DNA of 64,000 bases, from assembly GCA_910574455.1 (NCBI GenBank), contig CAJSYZ010000005.1:4464001-4528000 (forward strand). Direction: 5' to 3'. A model generated the notes under the pieces. That model was not told the origin of the DNA, ran no database searches, and saw nothing but the letters and a program-made list of their open reading frames with translations. Below, in pieces: positions 11,201 to 21,572 of this stretch. Position numbers and translations under genes: made by a program. Every line of letters begins with the position of its first letter. Within the stretch, counting starts at the first letter, position 1. The DNA is from Trichaptum fuscoviolaceum (taxonomy: Eukaryota; Basidiomycota; Agaricomycetes; Hymenochaetales; Trichaptaceae).

Positions 11201-12078
11201 CGGCAACACGACAATCCCCGTTCGCGCTCGTCTACGGCTACAATCCCAAATTCACGATTGCCCCGAGCGACGGCCGGTCGACGGTCCCCGCCGCGGACGC
11301 ACGGCTACAGGAGCTTCAGCAGGCACAGGAAGAGGCACGAGCGGCCTTGGAGGTTGCGGCAGAGCGCATGAAGCAGCACTACGATCAGGCCAGAAACGAG
11401 GCCCCGCAGTACGCAGTCGGGGATAAAGTATGGCTCGAAGCGACGAACGTTCGGCGACCGGGAGCGCGCAAATTATTACCGAAACGACTAGGGCCGTATA
11501 AGGTGAAGGCAAAGCTAAGTGACCTCACCTACGAACTCGAACTCCCCGCGTCGCTGAAGATTCATCCCGTATTCCACGTATCACTGCTCTCGCCATACCA
11601 CGAAGACGACATTCCTGGTCGAACGCAACCCCCGCCGCCCCCAGTCGAAGTAGAAGGAGATCTGGAGTACGAGGTGGAAGAAGTACTGGATGCTAGACGG
11701 TTTAGGCGGAGGTTTAAATACTTGGTACGCTGGAAGGGATATTCAAGCGCGGAAGATACTTGGATTCCCGCAACGGATATGGGTAATGCAAAGGCTAAAA
11801 TTCGCAGTTTCTATCGAAAACACCCGGACGCCCCTCGAGAAGTCAACGCTATTGAGCTCTGTGACCTGAGCAAGATTCAAGATTGGCGCCCCGGAGTTGC
11901 GCCTTTGGAGGGGGGTAATGTCGAGATCCCGGGCTCCTTTTCCTATTTCCCGCACGTTCCCGCCAAGGATCCCGACATGAGCAGGCAATCCCGCGGGGAG
12001 AATCCCGCCATTAGATTCCCGACGCGAAACCCTTTTCCCGACTCGCACGATCCCCCGCAAGATCCCCCACTCACGTGA
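8260..12078 (+). CDS. pol: Ty3 pol polyprotein (protease end, RT, RNase H, integrase, chromodomain)
   Basis: An open frame of 1272 codons; the first ATG is at 8320, directly before the protease motif LDSGASG (residues 22-28). Reverse transcriptase follows, with the catalytic YLDD near residue 405. RNase H has ECDTSDFATGAVLSQ and DKELLAIIRALDEWRHY. Integrase has an HHCC zinc-binding region (H..H..CDTC) and the D,D,E core (CDFITQLP, SDRGPQF, YHPQTDGQTERVNQELE). A chromodomain lies near residues 1137-1195 (EYEVEEVLDARRF, YLVRWKGYSSAEDTWIP). In the RT the usual FGL before TNAPATFQ reads FRL, a change likely to harm activity. The frame ends 160 nt inside the 3' LTR. It was probably made from a gag-pol fusion by -1 frameshifting before the junction was disrupted. 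Confidence 0.93.
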   Translation: MTYACSRLSRVVVLLRSPSIMLDSGASGTFINSRYVSRHGLQTRDLVIPILLRNADNSPNAIGRITKEVVLNVEMKGHLEQLTMAVADIGDDDIIMGIDWLQHHNPTIDWTNDVVDLNRCPPQCDNQKRLVPLPRLAIAEEVETPWGPDRTQAEWEAVPPGFRYSEKYWDQYHNAESYFVTTDDHFAYKIAASYTHSQAIAEKSAVKEGEKTFEELVPPEFREFADVFSKVESERLPLRKPYDHAIDLEPGKVPPYSKIYPLAPAERDALREFVDENLRKGYIRPSKSPAAAPVFFIKKKDGTLRMVVDYRRLTDITVKNRYPLPLTMELVDALQKAKVFTTLDLRWGYHNVRLKQGDEWKAAFRTQAGHFELTVMTFRLTNAPATFQHMMNDIFKDLIGVYVIIYLDDLLIFSEDESQHDEHVREVLKRLRENDLFCKPEKCKFKQTSVEYLGMIISQGKVAMDPAKVQAVLDWPTPKKVKDIQAFLRFANFYRRFIRDFSHIVKPLTTLLKKDVCWAWTENQQFAFDYLKRMFTTAPVLMMPDMSQQFIVECDTSDFATGAVLSQEGNDGLIHPVAFFSKFLNDAEHNYEIYDKELLAIIRALDEWRHYLEGASHKLDIVSDHKNLLYFSESRTLTRRQARWSLFLTRFDFTIRHRPGRLGGKPDAMSRRVNLQPEGEDNTGRTLLTPEMFWLKAIRRGMTQVHRDQALLRRIRKSDQYEDELVDAIELVKSKAPRVLTKELEDWSTEEGLILYQGKVYVPKDETIRRDVVKTYHDSLPAGHPGRWKTFEMVSRNYWWPGMSNFVERYVSGCDTCARTKNRSQRPVGLLQPNEIPQGPWQAISCDFITQLPRSEDYDAIFVVVDRLTKQAHFIPTTSDIDAPETAELFLQHVWKLHGTPRQIISDRGPQFVAQFMKAIFSRLGIKGTTSTAYHPQTDGQTERVNQELEQYLRAFIDTQQENWAGLLPMAEFAHNTKAHAATRQSPFALVYGYNPKFTIAPSDGRSTVPAADARLQELQQAQEEARAALEVAAERMKQHYDQARNEAPQYAVGDKVWLEATNVRRPGARKLLPKRLGPYKVKAKLSDLTYELELPASLKIHPVFHVSLLSPYHEDDIPGRTQPPPPPVEVEGDLEYEVEEVLDARRFRRRFKYLVRWKGYSSAEDTWIPATDMGNAKAKIRSFYRKHPDAPREVNAIELCDLSKIQDWRPGVAPLEGGNVEIPGSFSYFPHVPAKDPDMSRQSRGENPAIRFPTRNPFPDSHDPPQDPPLT
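11907..11918 (+). promoter_or_regulatory. Polypurine tract of the Ty3 element
   Basis: GGAGGGGGGTAA lies immediately before the TG that opens the 3' LTR, which is where the plus-strand primer of reverse transcription is expected. Confidence 0.7.
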
Positions 12079-12750
12079 CCTATCCCGCACCACCGACCCG
12101 ACCACCATGCACGCATACACACATTCATTTACGACGACCCGCCAAGGCACACGTACATTCACTTACCAACATACGCTCATTAATCTGCTAGTACCTCAAG
12201 GTGACGACCTGCAATCGCCTGGCATACCTAGTCTGGCTAGTCGCGGCCACAGACCGGACGCTGACGTCCACAGACATGCCGTAGCCGTCTGGAGAGACGG
12301 GATGGACATGCCTAGCAGTGCGGTCGTAGCATGTATCTTTTGTAGTAGATAGGTGCGCATTGCGCAAGGACATTTAGCGTAGATTAACTATACAGTCTTT
12401 ACAAAGTAGATAAATAGCTGTAGGCATCGTAAGGAGCACCCCACTTTTGACCTCTTGTGGAGTGCTTCCTTAGGTGTGATCTCTCTCCTTTCTCCTGTGT
12501 AGTTAGTTGCGCAATACTTACTTGTGGAGTGCTTCCTTAGGGATCCGCTTACTTGACGTTCAAAGCAGTGAAGAGTCCTAGCTGGCCTTGAGAATCCCGC
12601 GACGCGCCTGGATAGAATCCCGCGCGTTTTCCCCCGCCTGAATTCCCACGCTCGTTCCCAGTCGCGAATCCAGTTCCCGAAAGCCGGTTCCCGTTGCGAA
12701 TCCCAGTTTCCCGAAACTGTTTCCTGCTACAATTCCCGACGGTCGTAACA
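11919..12750 (+). repeat. 3' LTR of the Ty3 element
   Basis: 832 bp, TGTCGAGATCC...GGTCGTAACA, followed by the target duplication GTATT at 12751-12755. The end of the pol frame lies in its first 160 bp. Confidence 0.95.
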
Positions 12751-13078
12751 GTATTGGCGTAAAAATGATGAGCATTGCTTTCCATCCTCGGGGCTCGAGA
12801 ATGGTCGAGTCCCTCTCCAACCGGTTCGTCTTCCTCCATCACATACCTTTCTTAAAATCGACATACCTCTCCGCCAACCACAGCTGGATAACGATCACGA
12901 CAGAGGTGCTCAACATACGGCCACACATCCGCAGCACATCGCTAAAGACGGCCTTAAGCTATCCACATCTTCAGCATTGGTTCCAAACGGCTCTTTACAA
13001 GCATCACTTGAGAATACACCTCGTTCCGTCATTCCTTACCCCAAAAGCTCTACCTGCGCATGGTGTTACACCATGTAG

Positions 13079-14824
13079 GTAGGTATTTTTATTGTGCTGT
13101 AACTGTACTACATATGTACATGATCTAGAATGTGATATACATATGTATATTACTGGGTAACATTGGCGATACACTGTTAATTTCTTTTATCTTTCAAGCC
13201 TCCAAGACTCATTTGCATTTTCCAAGACTTCACTCTGATAGCTGAGGTCTGTACATTATATGTGAAGAGTGTTTCTGCATTAAGATTCAAATAGAAACGG
13301 AATGCAAGGTGTTAACAAAGTGGGCTTGTGCTTATATTCTGGGCCTTGATGGTAGTGATGTATTATGATGGTACAGAATGAATGAGATAGATACTTTGTA
13401 TGATATATGTCTATGCATCTGTCTTGAATGCGGAGCTTGGGAGGTTGCAGAGGGCGAGAACAAGAAGAGACAGCTGACAGATAGTAGAGTGTACATTGGA
13501 TAGAATTGTTCTCAATGCTTGCCTAAAGAGCCTCCAGTAGAATTCCTTAGCAGAGCATTTCTGAAGTGCTCCAGGTCAAGTTGCTGACAGGTCCTGGGAC
13601 CCGCATAAGGAGTGGATGCGGAGCTGCCCATGGCAAGTGTATCCGGCCGAGTGCCAAGGCTGCCATCCCATGCCGGCAGTGTTCCCGGACGTGCCGGGCG
13701 GACGGCAGGTCGGAGGGATTGAAATTTGACGCCATATTTCAGGGGGCTCATACCCCGAACTCGTACTTGTGCGTGCGCTGGTGCGTGTGCGCGGATGTCC
13801 GTGTGCAGACGGGCGATGGGGGACTGTTCCAAGTTCAGGTTGTTGCGTCCTGGCAAGTCAGTGCCAGTAGCATCAGGTGTATCCAATAGTCCAAAACTTG
13901 AATGTTAGTGACGACGGACCGGCCGCAAGCCACATTTCATCTTTATTGCACCAAGTAACAATGACGTTCTTTCTTGGTCCATCTCTATGGAGCTGCGCAA
14001 GAATCAGAGGGTGGGCCTTGAGGATCTCCGAAATGTCTCTTCCCCATTCAATAAAGGAGCGGGACATTGAAGAACAACCATACCTACATACAGTGTGTAT
14101 ATCATTTCTACGCTTCCCCAAATCAATTAGAAATGAATTGAGGCTCTCGATATTGGATCTTCCACTGCTTTCGGACTACGCAATAGTTCAGAGTCCGTTC
14201 TGGCTACTGCCACGTCGAGGCCTACTTACTCCGGGCCTTCTGTAAATCAACGCAGCCCTCGTCAAATGTACCATCTTGAAGCGACCTTTCGCATGGCCTT
14301 TTTGTGGTGCCGGCCGCTTCTCTGTACCTCTTTTTGCGCTCGTTGCGAGTCCCCTGGCCTAGAAGGTTTTAAACTACATTTGTTGTAGGTCAGTCGTCTA
14401 TGTTTTCCTCAGTAAACTGCTCATTGCCTATATTTAGTTCGAAGATCTGGACTGTCCTGCAACGAGTGCAAGACTCATTTATTATGCTTCCTGTGACTTG
14501 AATCGATAGTGTAAGTAGGTGGTTTGCAGATGTCCCGTAGAAGTTTGTGTTTATGATTGTGTTCGGTGAGCATACTACACGTACTTAGGGGTGTTGGCAT
14601 CAACCTTTCACTTGAATACGCAAAGTTTTATATGGGCTGGTAGCTTTTATGCAGATGTTCTCGGAGTTGGTGGAGAGATGCGACCAAAGAAGCCCATTTT
14701 CCTCGCAGCTGAAGGCAAAATATATGCGTGCAATAGTCTCTACAAGAGTTTACAAATAATAACCAGCCTGACAAAAGCCGGAAATGCGCCAAAACAAGAA
14801 GGGTGGTGTAGAAGACAGCAATAA
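13079..14824. other. Array spacer with a conserved minus-strand ORF (unknown)
   Basis: Sequence related to 19690-21570 and 48890-50755. A minus-strand frame around 14121-13873 reads FIEWGRDISEILKAHP, then LAQLH, GPRKN and KDEMW. The same peptide recurs at 20825-20586 and 50019-49720. A further minus-strand frame at 13512-13886 has only partial matches in the other units. The three copies are similar in DNA as well, so protein-level selection is not proven. I cannot join these into a complete gene or name a family. Confidence 0.4.
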
Positions 14825-16607
14825 TCAAATGTGCGGTATGAATTTTGTCCAAACAACTGTCTCGAACGCAGAGGAAGGAAGGCGACGAAGGGACAGAAAG
14901 GCGAGAATGAGGAGGGAAAGGCGGGCGACAGGATATATGATGGCAGGAGGTGTTTCTGCGGTCTTCTTTATGCGCGTCCAGTAGATACGCTCAGTACCAC
15001 AAGCGTCCCACCATTTGTCATAGACAAAACGTGTATAGACAGGAGAAGCTGCAATGATGAAAAGACACAGGCCTACGATGGTCAGAGAAGCCGTCCGCCA
15101 CAGAATCCGCTCGACATGCGAAGGGAACTCGAAATGCCATGCAGCACAGTGGATCGACCCGAATCCGGCGCCTGCTAAGGCCGAGAAGATCAAAAGCGGC
15201 CTCGCTTCGGCAGACTCGCTGCGGAACATCATCCACATGATCCACTGCATGTCAGTCTCATTGAAGAGCAGTTCGAACGCCGGTTTGTTGTGCATTTTGA
15301 CCTTGGCATCGCGATAACTTTCCAGGTCAACTTCTGAGAAAGGGTCAAGGATCTGCTGCATTGGGAGGAACATGAGCAGGTACGGCAAGTAGAATAGCTT
15401 CGTGACGACAAGCGTGCAGGTGGTCCAAATCGAGCCGATGACTCGCCGAAACTGCGAATTCGTCGCCGGAGAACCTGAGCTTTGTGAAGGTTCGAACTCG
15501 GGATTAACATCCTTCTGCGTCCGGGTGGGTATCAAATGAGCGCGGATCGCTTTCAGAAGCCGCTCTGGAATGGACGCTAGTTCTGAAAGCATTCCCTGCG
15601 CGGAGTCTCGGAGATAATCCCTCAGCCAGAACCGTTCCCAAGTGAATTTCCAGCTTTCCGCACTGCCTTCGTTCCGTGACTCGTTCTCGTCATGTCTGGC
15701 CCCCCTTGCCTCTGCAAGCCGCCTTTCCAACCTCTTCGTGCGGATGACGATCGGACATCGGACATCGAGCGGCTTGCACCACCAGAAAAGATACATAATG
15801 CTGTTCAGTCCGGCCAACGCAGCCGTCGTAAGCTCGAGCTCGGTGATTGCCAAGTGCTGGTGTGCGCGGGCGATGAGCTGGATGATAAACCACGTAATCT
15901 GCAGTAGAGCGACTCCTTTCGACAGAGCATCACCTTTGCTTCGGTCTTCGATTTCTTTCGCTGTCGTATCCGGAAAGTCGATCACCTGGCTCTCCAGTAG
16001 TCTGCAAAGTTGATCGAAGTCGAGGACGTTTTCCTGCACCACAATCCCATCCTTCTCTGTTTCATAGCAGCGCCAATACCCGGAATAGATGTTCTCGCCC
16101 CGTATGTAGTTCACTCTAAAGCCTCCCATCTGCAAAAAATGCGCATGTGTCATTGTCCATTGCACACCTACAAAATTTGTTCAACTAAATCTAATACGAG
16201 CTGAAAACGAATAAAATAATACATGATTTCGGACGAGCTTTATTCATCATCTCCCTTATCATCACGGCGCCTCGCCACTGCTTGAATGCCCACAGGATCA
16301 TTACCTCTGGCGCGAGAAGGGCCAAGCACATGAGGAAAATCCGACGCTTCAATAGCGACCAGCTACTCTCCTCGAGGAATGGCACGTTCGGGTGCACAGA
16401 TATCCAAGTTACAGCAAACGTCGTCGCCAGACAGCTCCAGAAAATATCCCAAACGGAGCGACCGGGGCAAGAACAGTCGCTCGAGCATTCGTCTCGCGTG
16501 AAGATCGGCGCATCGTAGGCCAGCCGTTCGGCGAAGGTTGAGGCGACGGGTACAGCACTCGTGCCATAGTGTCGGGCGAGAAACAAGTATGCGAGAATGA
16601 GGAGCAT
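14825..16607 (-). CDS. Multi-pass membrane protein, array copy B
   Basis: Exon 1 is 16607-16223, the intron 16222-16168 (55 nt, GTATTA..TGTAG), and exon 2 16167-14825; together 576 codons, giving 575 aa. I chose the ATG at 16607 because it opens a signal-like MLLILAYLFLARHYG segment present in all copies and lies 54 bp below a TATA box. Helices are visible in exon 1 (VWDIFWSCLATTFAVTW, LMCLALLAPEVMILWAF). In exon 2 they follow SKGDALSKGVALLQITWFI, LFYLPYLLMFLPM, LLIFSALAGAGFGSIHC and LTIVGLCLFIIAA. The C-terminus VVWTKFIPHI fits the usual end of the family. Family known from memory in agaricomycetes; function unknown. Confidence 0.88.
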
Positions 16608-16660
16608 GGTGCGGGATGGCAGGCGGGGGACAAGGTCTGAAGAGGCGACAAGTGCTTGCC

Positions 16661-16666
16661 TATATA
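16661..16666 (-). promoter_or_regulatory. TATA box of membrane gene copy B
   Basis: CTATATAGG on the minus strand, 54 bp before the ATG at 16607, inside a stretch conserved upstream of all four copies. Confidence 0.6.
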
Positions 16667-18786
16667 GCGTGAACGAGGCCAACAGCGTGTTTACTCACCG
16701 AACACGATGTCCAAGCACTTCCGCCCAACAACACAGCACCAATCGATTATCTTGGCGCTAATCACAGAGTTCAACAAACGCACATATACTCTTAGTGATG
16801 TTGAACGGGTGCATCTAGTTCATTCTTACGCTCTTCTGTGTAGTCGAAGATGGCCAGAGAGTGTGTGGTTGACGCACATGTTAATGTAACGACAAGCAAG
16901 ACAAGTGGTTAGGTGATGCGCCCGAGAGTGTCAGAGGCCGCGTGCACAGGTTCTGTCCTCATGTTTGAGGCATCGAAGAGCTTCCCAGCAATTCATTCAG
17001 TTTCTAAACTTATCAGGTTGATTACTACTTTCCGAAAGCGCATATGAAACAAATGCAAAGAGGGCTCACTCCAAACGTTATTACAACGTTATTGGAGCCC
17101 AGAAGATCAATACGACAGGTAAGCGCGACTATATACCGTGGACGTGCGTGTTAACTCACCAAATACAGCGCATTAGCACGTTCCGTTCATACCGCCCGAC
17201 AATCCTTTTCACCTCAACAAGTTGACGCTGAGCCATCCCCATAACTCACTAAGAGGCCGTCCACAATCGTGGCGAAGGTTCGCTTTACAAACCATCCTAG
17301 GCATCTCAACTCCCTGTCCTACGTGAAAGCACTCGAGGTCTGATCAGAAGCTGATGCACGCGTAGTGGGTGCGACAAGAAGGGAGTGGGCAAAACGTCCG
17401 AGAAGGTTAGATGCACAAGTTCGTGCATAGTGTTTGCGTTCATGAAGACCTTTTGAGGATGCTCTACGGTTATAACAGGCAAAATCAGTACTGGGATGTG
17501 CGCCTGCCAGTGGTCGAAACAAAAGCCGACTTACCTACTGATACAAGAAACGTTGAACCAACGACAAGTACGGTGTTTGGAGAAAGTAGGGGTACTAGTT
17601 TAGGTGGGTCTTGGATCCTGTGTGCATCGAACGCCCAAACTCGATGGATTGACCCGCATCATATGAAATGGTATGTGTAGAAAGACGAAATTCGAAAGGT
17701 GAGGTCGTGTTGGGGACCGGCGGCGTGGGAAGCGTCAATTTGCCAGTGATTTTCGAGTTCGCGGACGACACTACATCGTTGTACCGACGTACTGTACATT
17801 CTCCTCTGGTTTACACTTTGTTCCCTGTTACCCAAGCTTAAGACATGCAAGATCTCAGTTTTTGAGAAATAAAGCAGTTTTCTTCATGGTGCTGGCCTTC
17901 AAACACGTCGTTCGGCTTTGTGGTAGGCATCTACTATCAGATTGGAAGCTCGTGGACTGCAGTACCTCGTAACCGTAAAAAGGGCGCTTGGATTGATCAT
18001 AAATGTACTTGACATTGAAGAGAACCATCTGATGGGCTCATCCCGTGCAATCAAGTCCCCAAGCCACCTGAGGTGATAAATCCATATGTCTTGATCTTGC
18101 ACTTGCTTAAATTGTGTCTGCGTCGTTTCGGTGCGAAAACGCCAACAGATGTCGTCTTAAGGCTATCACGGTAAACAAGGGAAGAAAAGAAGTTGTTGAA
18201 AGAACGGGCAGATAGGTGGGCGATCGAGTACAACTTTAGATATGTCAGGTCGATTGCAGACTTATCTTGCCCCCTCTTCGAAACCTCTTGATGTCGATTT
18301 TCTTCTGGTTCCCGGTAATCTCCATATTTCAATGCCTCTTAGCTGGAACGAGTCTGCACAATACATCAAGGTCTTGCGCTGATGCTTGCTTGTCTGGGAA
18401 AGGGAGATTGGAGTCGGATAATCCCTCATGAGCGCAATGGCTCTCATAAAGCACAAGACCCACGCACTCTTCTAATATTTGCTACAAATCTTCGCGCGGC
18501 GGTGTTGTTCGACATGATCTTGTTGTCCCTTGCTTTCGGTCTATATCATCAGCTTGGCGAAGTGAAGCCCAAGTGCATGGCTGGAAATTAAAATGGATTC
18601 ACTCCGGTTTTTGGATTATGATTCGGATTGCAGTAAAGTCGTCTTAGCGACGGACATGTAGGCCATCCCCGTCGGCCACTCGGGATGCCTTCAAAGACGT
18701 CGACTCGTAGGCGTACAGTCAAGTGCTTCGAGTAGAGCTCGGCATTTCCGACCAAGAACAACGTGTAGCTTGGTCTGGCCACTTAT
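16667..18786. other. Array spacer, no assignable gene
   Basis: Paralogous to 23427-25785. Shared landmarks include AACGTTATTACAACGTTA (about 17080 and 23838), a second TATA-like GACTATATACCGTGGACG (about 17128 and 23888) and GGCGTACAGTCAAG (about 18710 and 25531). Minus-strand frames at 17319-17522 and 24011-24307 share CAPDLLRRFAHSL-type sequence, but their lengths differ. I take this as decayed spacer or gene remnants. Confidence 0.4.
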
Positions 18787-19627
18787 CTAACTCCTGCTGA
18801 AGACTAGAAATGTTGACGGTCCCCCTTCTCCCGGCTTCGTGCTTTTTGCATTGGGACAAAGGAGTTGACTGGTACGATCGTGACTCTTTACATGTCTGTC
18901 TCGGGATCCTTCAGATTCGTACGCAGCATCGCAGCCAGCTACGGTACATTTGAAGTCCTTGGGATTCGGGATACGCCCTGGTCCCTTCCCATTGCAGCCC
19001 TTCTTCTTTGCAGCTGGTGCAGGTAGCGATGCGGTATCTCGTGTTTCCGTGCCCCTCTTCCGGGATGTTACGCCTTGCGCAGAGGAGGGCGTCTGTTGAA
19101 GTATAGGGAGAGACAAGGTGCTTGGTCCCGCTTGCGATGGGCCGTACGCGACGGACTGCGGGTACGGATAGGGATCGCTCATGAATGGCGCCGTGAGTTG
19201 CACTGCGGTTCCGGAATAGTTTTGACCCGGACCTTGGCCCCTACCAGTATATTTGGGACGGACTGCAGGAAACGAGGGAGAATCGACAGACAAAGAGGCG
19301 AGACTGTGAGCGCTTGATGAGGGCATCTGGAGCTGCGAGTGGTGGAGGTTGGAAGTACCATAAGCAGCTGAGACTGCAATATTTTCCGAGGTAGGCGCTG
19401 GAGTTGGATATTCCGTAGTACATGCCTGTTGAGCGGTTGATACATCGTAGAAAACAGCCGCATGATTCGCAGATAGATTCAGGTAGGGCGCGAGGCTGCG
19501 TGGAGTCCGCGATGGTGTGGGTGGATCTTGTTCGCCATGTATATGAATCCAATGCTAATTGCTGGGCCGCAGCGCCTGAGCTGCCCGTAGAATGGCCGCA
19601 GGATAACAAGGAAGCAGTGAAAAGTTG
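18787..19627. pseudogene. Zinc-finger partner gene copy 2, 5' deleted and internally inverted
   Basis: The minus strand at 19326-18787 encodes a 179-aa frame with a C2H2 finger, CTVAGCDAAY...HVKSH (CX4CX12HX3H), preceded by the basic stretch RKRGTETRDTASLPAPAAKKK. The frame stops soon after GEGGPSTF. The expected C-terminal part (DLVRHVYES, WAAAPELPVEW) is present right next to it, but on the plus strand at about 19514-19627. Compared with 47252-48865, the block of roughly 18810-19515 has been flipped and the first exons are missing. The finger itself is intact here, whereas it is frameshifted in copy 3. Intact copies would be predicted DNA-binding proteins. Confidence 0.8.
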
Positions 19628-21572
19628 AGTGAGGGAAGGAAACGGAAACTTAAAATGCAGGCGGCAGTCACAGCTTTTCAGCTAGAGTAATGATGGATGT
19701 TGTTACATCACGGAGGTAGGTACTTTATTGCACTAGAATTGTACTGCATTGTGTATTATGTATGGATATGTATAACGGGAGACATTGGCAATTCACTTTG
19801 GATTATGGTCAGGGTACATGACATACCCATGAGATGTAAGGCAAGTCTGTGTTCATTTTCTCGGAATTGTGATGAGCCAGATATAGCACTATACATGTAC
19901 AGTGGCGATAATCTTTGTCTATGCTCCTGTCTCCGGAGCTTTGAAGGTTGCAAAGGGGGTTTGGGTGCAAGAACAAAGTGAGTCAGCTCGGAGATAATTT
20001 GCTTGTTTAAAGCAATTCCAATAGAATTCCTCACCATTCTGAAATACTGCAGTTCAAACTGCGGTCAGGTCTGGGGACGTGCTGACAAGGTGTATCCTGC
20101 CGAGTGCCGAGGCTGCGATTGCCGTATCATCCCATGCCGGCGGTGTTCCCGGGCGTGCCGGGCGGACGGCAGGTCGGAGAGATCAGCCCCATATTCCAGG
20201 CCCATGCATTACCACTGGCTCTGTCAGTGCGTGTGCAAGGGTGTTCGTGTGGGCGATAGTGTACTATTCAAGTTTGGGATGTTACGTGCTGCCAGTGGCC
20301 CTGAGTGCTGATGGCATCACTACGAGCCATGCCAGTGAAGTTCAAGTTGATCCTCTTCACTTGTATAATCCATTCTATTTTCTCGTTGTACTCCTTGTCC
20401 TCTGAAATTTAAGCCAAGACATGCAACGTGCCCGTTTAATAGGATTCATCAGATTTACACATTGAAACCGTTGCTTACGCATATGCCAGCCGCCGCCATG
20501 TGAATTATAAAGAGCTCGTTTGGTCGTCTCCGAGGAACTCGACGTCAACACAATTCCGCGAGGAGCGAGCTCTGCAGACGACACATCATTTGGTGTGTAT
20601 GGCGTTGAGTATGAGTAGCTTCGAGTTGCTCACTGCTGACTGATAACCGGATAGATCAAGGACGGGCATATCCAACAGCCCAGCAACCCACATTTCATCT
20701 TTGTCTCGCCAACTAGCTATGTTGTTCTTTCTTGGTCCATTTATATGGAGCTGCGCAAGAAATCGAGGGTGGGCCTTGAGGATCTCCGAAATGTCTCTTC
20801 CCCATTCAATAAAGGAGCGCAACATTGAAGAACAACCATACCTACATATACTATTTCTACGCTTCTCCAGATCAATGAGAAATGAATCGAGGCTTTGAGT
20901 ATGGGGCCTTCTACTGCTTTTCTAACAGCACAACGAGTTTAGAGTCTGATCTGGCTACTGCCACGTCGAGGCCTACTCACTTCGGGCCTTTGGTAAATCA
21001 ACGCAGCCCTCGTCAAACGTATTATCTTGAAGTGACCTTTCGCATGGCCTTTTTGTGGTGCCGGCCACTTCTCTGCACCTGTATTTGCGCTCGCTGTGAG
21101 TACCCTGGCCTGGAAGGTTTTATACTACATTTGTTGTAGGTCAGTCGTCTATGTTTTTCTGATGGGCAAGAATACACTGCTCATTGCCTATATGTAATTT
21201 CAAAGATCTGGTCTGTCTTGCAACGAGCGCAAGACTCATTTATTATGCTTTCTGTGAGTGGAATTGATAGTGTAGGTAAGTGGTTTGTAGATGCCCCGTA
21301 GCAATTTGAATTTATGATTGTGTTCGGTGAGCATACACGTACTTAGGGGTGTTGGCATCAAACATACGCAAAGTTTTATTTGGGCTGGTAGCTTTTATGC
21401 AGATGTTCTCGGAGTTGGTGGAGAGATGCGACCAAAGAAGCCCATCTTCCTCGCAGCTGAAGGCGAAATATATGCGTGCAATAGTCTCTACAAGAGTCTA
21501 TACATCACAATTAGGACAACAAAAGCCGGAAATGCGCCAAAACTAGATGGGTGGGGTACAAGACAGCAATAA
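19628..21572. other. Array spacer between zinc-finger remnant and membrane gene C
   Basis: Close relative of 48790-50755 and, more distantly, of 13079-14824. It contains the minus-strand frame at 20825-20586 (FIEWGRDISEILKAHPRF) described for the first spacer. Nothing else can be assigned. Confidence 0.4.

Larger units (their letters stand above)
4813..12750 (+). mobile_element. Complete Ty3/gypsy chromovirus-type LTR retrotransposon
   Basis: The 7938-bp element runs from TGTTGAGATCC to GGTCGTAACA. Its two LTRs have equal length (832 bp), and it is flanked by GTATT at 4808-4812 and 12751-12755. Order: LTR, gag, a disrupted protease region, pol (protease, reverse transcriptase, RNase H, integrase, chromodomain), polypurine tract, LTR. 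A chromodomain at the pol C-terminus places it among chromoviruses. It sits in exon 1 of a host array gene. It is probably no longer autonomous: gag has an in-frame stop, the protease region carries about 1.2 kb of foreign sequence, and a conserved reverse-transcriptase glycine is changed. Confidence 0.96.
4785..13078 (+). pseudogene. Partner gene copy 1, exon 1 split by the Ty3 retrotransposon
   Basis: Exon 1 begins with the ATG at 4785 and reads MVDNQTAEY up to the GTATT at 4808-4812, where the retrotransposon starts. It resumes at 12756 with WRKNDEHC and ends at 12823; an intron of about 60 nt (12824-12883) leads to exon 2 at 12884-13078, which ends TCAWCYTM and a stop. Leaving out the insertion and one target copy gives a frame of about 104 codons. 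Its first exon is clearly paralogous to the one at 47252-47335: both have EYW, K, D, C, GL, RVPL and P in the same order. Unlike the other copies it has no zinc-finger part. Function unknown. Confidence 0.7.
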
